Assembly (NCBI RefSeq): GCF_001280845.1
Contig: NZ_LGHP01000001.1
Span: 4,683,383 to 4,747,382, forward strand
DNA length: 64,000 nucleotides
Direction of reading: 5' to 3'
Source: Bacillus sp. FJAT-28004
GTDB lineage: Bacteria > Bacillota > Bacilli > Paenibacillales > Paenibacillaceae
Position numbers and translations under genes: made by a program. Numbering within the stretch: the first letter of the stretch is position 1; the number at the start of each line of letters is the position of its first letter. Below, one piece after another: positions 7,776 to 15,782 of the stretch. The notes below the pieces were generated by a model. It saw only the letters and a list, made by a program, of their open reading frames with translations. It searched no databases and was not told where the DNA came from.

Positions 7776-8369
7776 ATGGCGGGAAAGAAAGATTACGTCA
7801 ATTCGAGTGTTTCGAGCAACCGGGAGCAAATTGAACATCACATAAGAGAAATATTGAAACTAGTCGGTGAAGATGTAGAGCGTGAAGGCTTGCTGGAAAC
7901 ACCCGCTCGTGTGACTCGAATGTATGAGGAGATTTTTGCCGGATATGAGGTTGATCCTCGTGAGGTACTGGGCGTTACGTTCAATGAGCAGCATGAAGAG
8001 CTTGTCATTGTAAAAGATATCGTCTATTACAGCCAGTGCGAGCATCATATGGCGCCGTTTTTCGGGAAAGCGCATATTGGTTACATCCCTAGCGGCAAAA
8101 TCGCAGGGCTGAGCAAGCTTGCTAGACTCGTAGAGGCGATTACTCGTCGCCTGCAAGTGCAAGAACGGATTACATCGCAAATTGCGGATATCCTTACGGA
8201 AGAGCTGCAGCCGCATGGCGTTATGGTCGTCGTGGAAGGCGAGCATTTGTGCATGTGCTCTCGCGGCGTGAAGAAGCCTGGCAGCATGACGGTAACTTCT
8301 GCCGTAAGAGGCGATTTCCGCAGCAATCCTGCACTTCGCTCGGAGTTTTTGACATTATTAAAGCTATAA
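7776..8369 (+). CDS. folE: GTP cyclohydrolase I
   Basis: FolE converts GTP to 7,8-dihydroneopterin triphosphate, the first step of tetrahydrofolate (and, in many bacteria, queuosine) synthesis. The 197-residue sequence shows LLETPARVTRMYEEIFAGY, the zinc site SQCEHHMAPFFGKAHIGYIP, GLSKLARLVEAITRRLQVQE and the second zinc cysteine in HLCMCSRGVKKPGS. A GGAAGGAG site precedes the ATG. A strong terminator follows. It sits near queG, which also belongs to the queuosine route, but they are not in one transcription unit. Confidence 0.97.
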   Translation: MAGKKDYVNSSVSSNREQIEHHIREILKLVGEDVEREGLLETPARVTRMYEEIFAGYEVDPREVLGVTFNEQHEELVIVKDIVYYSQCEHHMAPFFGKAHIGYIPSGKIAGLSKLARLVEAITRRLQVQERITSQIADILTEELQPHGVMVVVEGEHLCMCSRGVKKPGSMTVTSAVRGDFRSNPALRSEFLTLLKL

Positions 8370-8383
8370 ACGATATAAATAAG

Positions 8384-8424
8384 AAAGTCCGACAAGAGAA
8401 GAGCTCCTGTCGGACTTTTTTTTT
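8384..8424. terminator. Bidirectional terminator, folE / SOD-domain gene
   Basis: AAGTCCGACA and TGTCGGACTT form a 10-bp perfect stem followed by nine T on the plus strand; the minus strand also ends in a T-rich stretch. It separates two converging genes. Confidence 0.9.
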
Positions 8425-8434
8425 GCGGGATAGA

Positions 8435-9526
8435 TCAGAACGGTACCCATACGAGCTTTCGAGCTTCTTCAAATCGTTCGTTCACAAAGGGCCAATGAAC
8501 GACATTCCACCAATCTTGAATATACTCAGCTCGTTTGTTTTGATGCTTTAAATAATAGGCGTGCTCCCATACATCCAAAGCGAGTAAAGGAACAACATCC
8601 CATTGTGATAGATTCTGATGTTTCTCTGCGGTTAATATTTCGAGACGACTGCTGCGTGGACTCCAAACGAGAATAGCCCAGCCGCTGCCCTCCACTTTCG
8701 CTGCTGCCTTGCTGAATTGGTTCTTAAAGGCAGTGAAGCTGCCAAAATCATTACGAATCTGCTCACTGAGAGACCCAATCGGCTCACCGCCACCATAGGG
8801 TGACATGATGCTCCAGAACAGAGTATGTAAATAGTGGCCGGCACCGTTAAAAGCAAGCTCTCGCTCCCAATGCTTAACGAGCTCGAATTGGTTGGTTTCG
8901 CGTGCGAATTTGAGCTGTATTTCGGCATCATTTAAACCTTCGACATAGGACTGGTGGTGAATATCATGATGAATCCGCATCGTCTGCTCATCGATGTAAG
9001 GTTCAAGAGCTCCGTAAGCATAAGGAAGAGGGGGCAGTGTGTGTCCACCGATTGGCACTTGCTGGACTATAGAGCGATGCTCAGTATTGCCTGAACCTGA
9101 GCTGGTCACAGCTTGCCGATAAGAGCTTATTAAGCCGATATAATAGTTTGATTCACGGATGGCTTGTGAGATGACGGATTTGGTAACTTCAGAAGAAGTC
9201 GAAGCGGTGCGCTCAGTCAACTGCCTGAGCTGATCCACATACGTTCGTGATTGCTCAAGTGAAGCTTCGACAACCGCTTCAATCGTTTGTTCCATGTATG
9301 TAGGTATCCGCGACGGAGAGGGCAGCCACTCATCCAGCCACTGATTGGTATATTGAGCGGTATTTGAGAAAACAGGCTCCCAAGCTTGGAGAAGCTGAAC
9401 GTACTGACGCTCCATCTCGGGAGCTGCTTGCAAAATAGCGGCCACATGTTTTTTCTCTTGCTGCTTCCAATGACGGACTAATTCCATTACGCGAACGGGC
9501 ATGAGCGTTCCATTATCAAAAAGCAC
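8435..9526 (-). CDS. SOD-domain protein with long N-terminal helical extension
   Basis: The C-terminal ~200 residues are a Fe/Mn superoxide dismutase domain (LPPLPYAYGALEPYID, MRIHHDIHHQSYV, YLHTLFWSIMSPYGGG, GSGWAILVW, LDVWEHAYYLKHQNKR), keeping the His, His, Asp, His ligand positions. The usual HxNH is changed to HYLH. The N-terminal ~160 residues are helical, rich in Gln and Trp, and of no family I can name. Bacillus SodF also has an N-terminal extension, but a shorter one. GGGAGG lies eight bases ahead of GTG 9526; the ATG at 9532 is only two bases from it, and the frame opens at 9559. It lies downstream of the membrane-anchored hydrolase on the same strand. Confidence 0.85.
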   Translation of the reverse strand: MLFDNGTLMPVRVMELVRHWKQQEKKHVAAILQAAPEMERQYVQLLQAWEPVFSNTAQYTNQWLDEWLPSPSRIPTYMEQTIEAVVEASLEQSRTYVDQLRQLTERTASTSSEVTKSVISQAIRESNYYIGLISSYRQAVTSSGSGNTEHRSIVQQVPIGGHTLPPLPYAYGALEPYIDEQTMRIHHDIHHQSYVEGLNDAEIQLKFARETNQFELVKHWERELAFNGAGHYLHTLFWSIMSPYGGGEPIGSLSEQIRNDFGSFTAFKNQFSKAAAKVEGSGWAILVWSPRSSRLEILTAEKHQNLSQWDVVPLLALDVWEHAYYLKHQNKRAEYIQDWWNVVHWPFVNERFEEARKLVWVPF

Positions 9527-9608
9527 GACCATCGCCTCCCTTTTTCGCAACAAGTGCATCTATGTTAGATGTATTCGTTGCCCAGCGGGCTTATGTCGTG
9601 CTTCAGTA

Positions 9609-10664
9609 TTATGTTCGTTCTGCTTGGAGCTGCTGATCGACTTGGCTTAGAAAAAGGGCAGCTCTTTGAATATATTCACTCGGATGCACTTGAAACAGCA
9701 ATTCATGCTTACCATCTTGTACGATCCATGAGCGAGAGAGAACGTTGCCTTGCCCTTCAGCAATGGCTTCAGCCGTCTGGTAAGGCGCTTTTACGTCGTT
9801 AGTGCCGTGAATAATAAATAACGGGATATCGTAAACGTTCGAAATGACTTCACTTGCCGGAATAGATCCAAAACTTGTTCCCGTCCAAAGGGGGATCATC
9901 GATTCAATAAGCGGCAATGAGAACTGCGGCAATGAGACGAATTGATTCAAATTATCAAATAATGCTTCTGGACTTGGGATGAATAAGCTGTCGAGTATCA
10001 TGGCATCAATTTCATCTGTTTGAAGTCCTGCTTGAAGAGCTGTACCTGCACCCATTGAGAAGCCCCAGACGACGATGTCCTCAGCTCCGCGTGATTTAGC
10101 ATAATCTACTGCAGCGAGCAACTGCTGCGACTCCTCAAGGCCACCAGTGGCCGGAGCTTTATATTCCTTAGATGCATAGCCGTAGTCAAACAACAATATA
10201 TTATAGTTTAAGCCGTGGAGCAGCTTAGAGAGCTCATACATCGGTACCCATGTTTCTTCGCGATTAGCGCCATATCCGTGGCTGAAAACGACAGTTCGCG
10301 CTGAGGGAGCAGGTTCGCTTGCTTCAATCTCTGCTGGGATGAACCAGCCGCTGACCGTCGTATTTCCGCTTTTGCTAGGGAAAATAACATCTTCGTAGTC
10401 TAGGCCGATAGCCGCTTGCGGATTGGAAGATAGCGGAGCTACATAAGGATAAGCAAGCATCCATGCGACATAGCCATGAAAAATAATGACAGCAATCAGG
10501 CACATTGCAGTAAGGGAAGCAATGGAAGCGACCAGTAAGTCCTTGCTACGGCTTTTGGTTTTGCGCAGCTGAGATAGGTTATCGGAATCTCCCAGCGGGA
10601 AGGGATGAAGGTTTTGCGGAAATCCGCCTTCAAGTGGCAATGGTGTCATTATAGTCGTGCTCAT
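9609..10664 (-). CDS. Membrane-anchored alpha/beta hydrolase
   Basis: The 351-residue protein has a cytosolic N-terminus, one membrane segment (about 44-70, LLVASIASLTAMCLIAVIIF) and an alpha/beta-hydrolase domain facing outward. Visible: FSHGYGANREETW (oxyanion region), nucleophile elbow GFSMGAG, the acid in IHGTNDVKAPY, and the histidine in DGKHELLF. It resembles the YqkD/BEM46-type hydrolases of Bacillales; the substrate is unknown. GGGAGG lies eight bases ahead of the ATG. The SOD-domain gene follows after 82 bases and may be co-transcribed. Confidence 0.85.
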   Translation of the reverse strand: MSTTIMTPLPLEGGFPQNLHPFPLGDSDNLSQLRKTKSRSKDLLVASIASLTAMCLIAVIIFHGYVAWMLAYPYVAPLSSNPQAAIGLDYEDVIFPSKSGNTTVSGWFIPAEIEASEPAPSARTVVFSHGYGANREETWVPMYELSKLLHGLNYNILLFDYGYASKEYKAPATGGLEESQQLLAAVDYAKSRGAEDIVVWGFSMGAGTALQAGLQTDEIDAMILDSLFIPSPEALFDNLNQFVSLPQFSLPLIESMIPLWTGTSFGSIPASEVISNVYDIPLFIIHGTNDVKAPYQTAEAIAEGQGNVLSRSWIVQDGKHELLFQVHPSEYIQRAALFLSQVDQQLQAERT

Positions 10665-10918
10665 GTCGTTGTCCTCCCTCTGTCAGTTACCGTCCATTAG
10701 ACTCATATATTCTACTATTTGTAAGCGCTTTTTATTTTCTAGTACTTTCATCGTAGTCCGGTCCTATAAGCCTGTCAATTGATGTCGAGGTAATGTTAAT
10801 CATTTGTAATATTACTGTAATGTAAACAACTTTTCTTTACGATAATGGAAGCAATGAGTTATACTGAATGAGAATCGGTTTCATTGGATGAAACTTTTGG
10901 AGAGGGAGCTGTGGCTGC

Positions 10919-11662
10919 ATGGAAGATGGAAAATCAACGGTTCGGGCAGTGGATCGGGCGCTTGATATATTGCTGTGCTTTATTTCAAAAACGGATTGGG
11001 CAATGACTGAGATTGCCGAACAGGTTGGCCTGCACAAAAGCACGGTACACCGAATGCTCGCCACACTCGAAGAGAAAGGCTTCATCGAGAGGGATCGCTC
11101 GACAGACCGATATCATTTGGGTTTAAAAATGTGGGAGCTGTCCGCTCATTTATCGCGTTCAGATGATCAAGCAACAATATGGCTGCCTGAGATGGAGCGG
11201 TTACGCGACCAGCTAGGTGAGACTGTTAGCATATACGTAAGAGACGGCTCTGAGAGGATTCGCATGCAAGCCGTACAGAGCAATCAGCCTGTTAGGCGGG
11301 TAGCGCCTGTAGGGGTAAGGCTGCCGCTTTATGCAGGAGCATCGAGCAAGGTCCTTATCGCTTATTCCGATCCGATTGTACAGGAAAGCATTTTTGGAGA
11401 TCCAGCTTGGTTGTATTCTCTTGATTTGGATCAATACAAGCAGCAGCTCGAAGAGATTTGCTTGCAGGGATATGCAACAAGCTTCGAGGAACGGGAGCCG
11501 GGAGCAGCAGCGCTGTCTGCGCCTATTTTTAACCGGACGGGTAAACTTGCTGCTGCATTATCCGTATCTGGTCCTGCCAGCAGGATGACGATGGAGACGA
11601 TGAGGGAATACGCACCCGTCATGATGGAATCCGCTAAACGGATGGGTACGATGATTTTATAG
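10919..11662 (+). CDS. IclR-family transcriptional regulator
   Basis: The 247-residue protein has the IclR layout: winged helix-turn-helix in residues about 8-70 (AVDRALDILLCF, MTEIAEQVGLHKSTVHRMLATLEEKGFIERD) and an effector-binding GAF-like domain (ETVSIYVRDG, GVRLPLYAGASSKVLIAY, GYATSFEEREPGAAALSAPIFN). Members usually control catabolic genes, but none adjoin it: it is divergent from the hydrolase and followed by a terminator and a long gene-free repeat region. GAGGGAG precedes the ATG at ten bases. The ligand cannot be predicted. Confidence 0.92.
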   Translation: MEDGKSTVRAVDRALDILLCFISKTDWAMTEIAEQVGLHKSTVHRMLATLEEKGFIERDRSTDRYHLGLKMWELSAHLSRSDDQATIWLPEMERLRDQLGETVSIYVRDGSERIRMQAVQSNQPVRRVAPVGVRLPLYAGASSKVLIAYSDPIVQESIFGDPAWLYSLDLDQYKQQLEEICLQGYATSFEEREPGAAALSAPIFNRTGKLAAALSVSGPASRMTMETMREYAPVMMESAKRMGTMIL

Positions 11663-11670
11663 TCAAAAAG

Positions 11671-11712
11671 AAACAGCAGGCCTGAGGTGATCCTCGGGCC
11701 TGCTGTTTTTAG
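11671..11712 (+). terminator. Terminator of the IclR gene
   Basis: AACAGCAGGCC and GGCCTGCTGTT pair, extended by GAGG/CCTC, followed by TTTTTAGTTTT. Confidence 0.92.
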
Positions 11713-11805
11713 TTTTCCTCTCTAGAGGGGTGGAGTGAAGCGCAGCTATGTTGCTATTTGCAGCTGTAATTTGGTTGAAAAATTAGAACCGGTAAGAGAG
11801 GATAT

Positions 11806-12159
11806 CACTAAAACCAGATATAACGGACACCAGAGCGCTTATTTGCTCGGATTCCGGCCTTTTTGAAGAGCTAACGGACATAAAGGCCGTTATGTCGCTT
11901 CAAAGGCCATGTTTTGGCTTCATATTGTGAAAATAACGGCTGCTGTGTCCGTTAGAATTATGAAATGCCATAATTATGATGAATAACGGAATCTATGTCC
12001 GTTAGGGCGCAGACATAGCTCATAAGCACAGAATTAGTACTAGTGGCGAGACGGATCCTATGTCATTTAGGGCGTAGCCTTAACACATCAATCATTCAAT
12101 TAACACTATGGATGGACAAGGCACATTGTCCCGCCTGAAGGGTGAGTAGCTAGGTAACA
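11806..12159. repeat. Long direct repeat, copy A
   Basis: 354 bp, gene-free and in the gap of more than 1 kb between the IclR terminator and the aconitase terminator. It is about 90% identical by eye to 12246-12664, from CACTAAAACCAGATA to GTGAGTAGCTAGGTAACA. Its first half is a four-unit inverted element. The second half, from the conserved AGGG(T/C)G(T/C)AG, carries no recognisable gene. Confidence 0.9.
11824..12001. repeat. Four-unit inverted element, copy 2
   Basis: Units of 21 bp begin at 11824 and 11875 (forward, CGGACA...TTAT) and at 11931 and 11981 (inverted, AATAACGG...TGTCCG). Spacings 51, 56 and 50 match those of the copy at 1345 (50, 55, 51), although the sequence between units differs entirely from that copy. 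Confidence 0.75.
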
Positions 12160-12245
12160 AACTGTGTATTGGTTGAAGACTACTATTGGTGTGATACGAG
12201 TGAGTAGGGTTATGGGAATACAAGTACAAGTACAAGTACTGGAAC

Positions 12246-12664
12246 CACTGAAACCAGATATTACGGACACCAGAGCGCTTATTTGCTCGGATTTCGTCCT
12301 TTTTGAAGAGCTAACGGACATACAGGCCGTTATGTCGCTTCAAAGGCCATGTTTAGGCTCCATATTGTGAAAATAACGGCTGCTGTGTCCGTTAGAATTA
12401 GGAAATGCCATAATTATGATAAATAACGGAATCTATGTCCGTTAGGGTGCAGACATAACTCATAAGCACAGAATTAGTACTAATGACGGCATGGTTTCTA
12501 TGTCCGTTAGGGCGCAGACATAGCTCATAAGCACAGACTAAGCCCTGTTGGTGGGACGGATTCTATGTTTTTCAGGGTGTAGCCTTAACACATCAATCAT
12601 TCAATTAACACTATGGGTGGACATGGCACATTGTCCCGCCTGAAGGGTGAGTAGCTAGGTAACA
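12246..12664. repeat. Long direct repeat, copy B with internal 65-bp duplication
   Basis: 419 bp. It matches copy A except for point changes and one extra 65-bp unit beginning at CTATGTCCGTTAGGG; that unit is therefore present twice in B and once in A. Copies A and B are separated by 86 bp containing three ACAAGT units (12220-12237). It ends about 20 bp before the aconitase terminator. No plausible gene is seen in either copy. Confidence 0.9.
12264..12441. repeat. Four-unit inverted element, copy 3
   Basis: Units begin at 12264, 12315 (forward), 12371 and 12421 (inverted), spacings 51, 56, 50. An additional inverted unit (ending TCTATGTCCG near 12493) comes from the 65-bp duplication. Confidence 0.75.
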
Positions 12665-12681
12665 TGTAGCAGTAGAAAACG

Positions 12682-12720
12682 AAAAAAGAGCTTTGCCGTC
12701 TGATCGGCAAAGCTCTTTTT
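12682..12720. terminator. Terminator of the aconitase gene
   Basis: AAAGAGCTTTGCCG and CGGCAAAGCTCTTT form a 14-bp perfect stem. On the minus strand it is followed by TTTTTTCG and lies just after the aconitase stop. Confidence 0.92.
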
Positions 12721-12744
12721 GATGTTGCGCAGGATGTGCGCAGA

Positions 12745-15459
12745 TTATTTCATGTTAGCAATCATTTGACGAAGCACGGTTTGAAGGATACCGCCGTTGC
12801 GATAGTAATCAACGTCAACTACCGAGTCAAGACGTACAATGGCTGGGAAGTCAAATGTTGTGCCGTCTTCACGAGTAGCCGTAACGGTAACTTGCGAACC
12901 TGGTGTAACGTTATTTGACAAGCCAACGATGTCGAATTTTTCACGGCCAGTGATGTTAAGCGTCTTCCACCCTTGGCCCTCTGGGAATTGGAGTGGCAAT
13001 ACGCCCATACCAACCAGATTGGAGCGGTGAATACGCTCGAAGCTTTCAGCGATAACAGCTTTAACACCTAGTAGGAATGTACCTTTTGCAGCCCAGTCAC
13101 GCGAGCTACCAGTACCGTACTCTTTACCAGCAAGAACGACAAGGTTTTTGCCTTCGTTTTGGTATTTCATCGATGCATCGTAGATCGACATTACTTCATC
13201 TGTTGGAAGGTAAGTCGTTACGCCGCCTTCTGTGCCTGGAGCCACTTGGTTACGAATACGAATGTTCGCAAACGTACCGCGCATCATGACTTCATGGTTA
13301 CCACGACGTGAGCCGTATGAGTTGAAGTCTTCGCGTTTTACGCCGTTTTCGATCAAGTATTGACCGCCTGGGCTGTTAACTGTGATGTTACCAGCAGGTG
13401 AGATATGGTCCGTAGTTACGGAATCGCCCATAAGAGCAAGTACGTTTGCTGAATGGATATCTTTGATATCGGATAGCTCTGGGCTTAGGTTTTCGAAGAA
13501 CGGTGGGTTTTGGATATAAGTTGATTTTGCATCCCACTCGTAGCTTTCGCCCTTAGGTACGGAAATTGCGTTCCAACGCTCGTTTTGTGTAAATACATTT
13601 TCGTATTTGTCACGGAACATTTGCGGGTTAAGCGCAGCTGTCATCGCGTCGTTGATTTCTTGCGACGTTGGCCAGATATCTTTTAGGAATACAGGCTTGT
13701 TGTCTTCAGTGAAACCGATTGGCTCTGTTGTCAAATCGATGTTAGTCGTTCCAGCAAGCGCATAGGCGATAACTAGCGGCGGAGAAGCCAGGTAGTTCGC
13801 TTTTACTTGTGCATGGACACGGCCTTCAAAGTTACGGTTACCAGAAAGTACAGCAGATACGGTCATGTCATTGTCGATGATCGCTTTGCTTACTTCGTCT
13901 GGAAGCGGACCGGAGTTACCGATACAAGTCGCACAGCCGTAACCAGCAACGTGGAAGCCAAGTGCTTCAAGCGGCTCGATTAGGTTTGCTTTTGTCAAAT
14001 ATTCCGTAACAACGAGCGAGCCCGGCGTTAGGGAGCTTTTTACATAAGCAGGTTTCTTAAGTCCAAGTGCTACTGCTTTCTTAGCAACTAGACCAGCGCC
14101 AACCATTACGCTTGGGTTCGAAGTGTTCGTGCAGCTTGTAATAGCTGCAATAACGACTGCGCCTGTACCCATTTGGCTAACTTGACCATCATTATGGTTA
14201 ACAGTAACGAACTGCTCGATTTTCTCATCGGTGAGCCCGTAGCCGCCTTTGTCAATCGGTGTGCGGATGATGCTATTGAAGGATTCCTTCATTGCAGTAA
14301 GCTCTACGCGGTCTTGAGGACGTTTTGGTCCTGCAAGGGAAGGAACGATTGTCGAAAGATCAAGCTCAACAACATCCGTGAATACTGGATCTGGAGTCTC
14401 GTCAGTACGGAACATGTCTTGAGCTTTGTAGTAAGAGCCAACAAGCTCAATAAGATCCTCATTGCGGCCAGTTTGACGCAGGTAGCTAAGCGTCTCATTA
14501 TCAACAGGGAAGAAGCCGATTGTAGCGCCGTATTCTGGTGCCATGTTGGCAACTGTTGCACGGTCAGCAAGGCTGATGTTCGATAGACCAGGGCCGAAGA
14601 ACTCAACAAACTTACCAACTACGCCTTTTTTACGCAAAATTTGAGTAACAGTAAGCGCAAGGTCAGTTGCTGTAGAACCTTCTGCCAGCTTGCCTGTCAA
14701 TTTGAAACCGATAACTTCTGGCATTACGAAGTAAAGCGGTTGGCCAAGCATACCAGCTTCAGCCTCGATACCGCCAACGCCCCAGCCAACTACGCCAAGA
14801 CCGTTGATCATTGTAGTATGGGAATCCGTACCTACGAGGGAATCAGGGAATACGACCGTTTCGCCATCGATTGTTTTTGTAGCTGCAACAGAAGCCAAGT
14901 ACTCCAAGTTAACTTGGTGAACGATACCTGTTCCTGGTGGCACCGCACGGAAGTTATCAAATGCTGTTTGTGCCCAGCGAAGGAAACGGTAACGCTCTTC
15001 GTTACGCTCAAATTCAACTTTAGTATTGTATTCAAGTGCTTCAGGTGAACCAAATGCATCAACCATGATTGAGTGGTCAATTACAAGATCAACCGGTACA
15101 AGCGGGTTGATTTTTTTTGGGTCTCCGCCTGCTTTTTTCACAGTGTCGCGCATTGCCGCAAGGTCAACGACAACCGGTACACCTGTGAAATCCTGCAATA
15201 CGATACGAGCAGGGATGAAAGGAATTTCTTTATCTTCGCGTCCGTCAGCCCATGTAGCAAGCTGCTTTACATGTTCTGGGGTAATAGCGCGGCCGTCAAA
15301 TTGACGAACAGCAGCCTCAAGCAATACTTTGATGGAAAAAGGAAGTTTTGAAATATCGCCTAGTCCTTGCTCTTCAAGTCCGCTTAGACGGTAGTAAGCG
15401 TAAGATTTGCCGCCAGCGTCCAGCGTTGTGCGAACTGAATAATGATTTTGTGTAGACAT
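12745..15459 (-). CDS. acnA: Aconitate hydratase
   Basis: Aconitase isomerises citrate to isocitrate in the TCA cycle with a 4Fe-4S cluster. In Bacillus the orthologue (CitB) also binds RNA when iron is short. The 904-residue sequence shows the AcnA/IRP architecture: LPFSIKVLLEAAVRQFDG, GVPVVVDLAAMRD, the cluster cysteines in ITSCTNTSNPSVM and GYGCATCIGNSGPL, and the mobile C-terminal domain with GKEYGTGSSRDWAAKG. The frame opens at 15465, but AAGGAG is eight bases from the ATG at 15459, which I chose. It is a single-gene unit with its own terminator. Confidence 0.97.
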   Translation of the reverse strand: MSTQNHYSVRTTLDAGGKSYAYYRLSGLEEQGLGDISKLPFSIKVLLEAAVRQFDGRAITPEHVKQLATWADGREDKEIPFIPARIVLQDFTGVPVVVDLAAMRDTVKKAGGDPKKINPLVPVDLVIDHSIMVDAFGSPEALEYNTKVEFERNEERYRFLRWAQTAFDNFRAVPPGTGIVHQVNLEYLASVAATKTIDGETVVFPDSLVGTDSHTTMINGLGVVGWGVGGIEAEAGMLGQPLYFVMPEVIGFKLTGKLAEGSTATDLALTVTQILRKKGVVGKFVEFFGPGLSNISLADRATVANMAPEYGATIGFFPVDNETLSYLRQTGRNEDLIELVGSYYKAQDMFRTDETPDPVFTDVVELDLSTIVPSLAGPKRPQDRVELTAMKESFNSIIRTPIDKGGYGLTDEKIEQFVTVNHNDGQVSQMGTGAVVIAAITSCTNTSNPSVMVGAGLVAKKAVALGLKKPAYVKSSLTPGSLVVTEYLTKANLIEPLEALGFHVAGYGCATCIGNSGPLPDEVSKAIIDNDMTVSAVLSGNRNFEGRVHAQVKANYLASPPLVIAYALAGTTNIDLTTEPIGFTEDNKPVFLKDIWPTSQEINDAMTAALNPQMFRDKYENVFTQNERWNAISVPKGESYEWDAKSTYIQNPPFFENLSPELSDIKDIHSANVLALMGDSVTTDHISPAGNITVNSPGGQYLIENGVKREDFNSYGSRRGNHEVMMRGTFANIRIRNQVAPGTEGGVTTYLPTDEVMSIYDASMKYQNEGKNLVVLAGKEYGTGSSRDWAAKGTFLLGVKAVIAESFERIHRSNLVGMGVLPLQFPEGQGWKTLNITGREKFDIVGLSNNVTPGSQVTVTATREDGTTFDFPAIVRLDSVVDVDYYRNGGILQTVLRQMIANMK

Positions 15460-15518
15460 CGTCATTCTCCTTTTAACTGTAGTCTGAGTTTCATTCTGTG
15501 AAACACAATTTCATAATA

Positions 15519-15559
15519 ACTATATCTATAGTATATCGTTAAAATAGTCCTTCCGTAAA
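15519..15559 (-). promoter_or_regulatory. Aconitase promoter with an AT-rich palindrome
   Basis: On the minus strand TTTACG (15559-15554) and TATACT (15535-15530) are 18 bases apart and point at the aconitase gene. A perfect palindrome ACTATA-TC-TATAGT (15519-15532) overlaps the -10 edge. In Bacillus, citB is repressed by CcpC at AT-rich dyads; this site could play that part, but it does not match the published ATAA-N7-TTAT pattern exactly. The remaining gap to 15782 holds nothing else I recognise. Confidence 0.4.
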
Positions 15560-15782
15560 GTCCAATTATGTCTTTATGCGCCTGTTAATGGCATTGAAAA
15601 CCAACCTCAACGAATGTTACATGAAACGGCAGAGTACCTCATATAATGAAGCAGTTAATCAGCGTTAAGCTTAAACCCAAAATGCTTGATGACGTTCACA
15701 TGCCATAAAGGCAAGCTGCCGCCAATAAAGATGCTGCCGCCGTCTACGCTTGCATTCACGATAAGGTTAAGGAGGGATTGTT

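Noticed and set aside
9569..9802. 77-codon plus-strand open frame at the hydrolase 3' end
   Set aside because: It is antisense to the well-supported hydrolase frame, with no ribosome site or recognisable product.
12106..12370. Short open frames on both strands within the long repeats
   Set aside because: They lie across repeat boundaries, are not kept between copies A and B, and lack ribosome sites.
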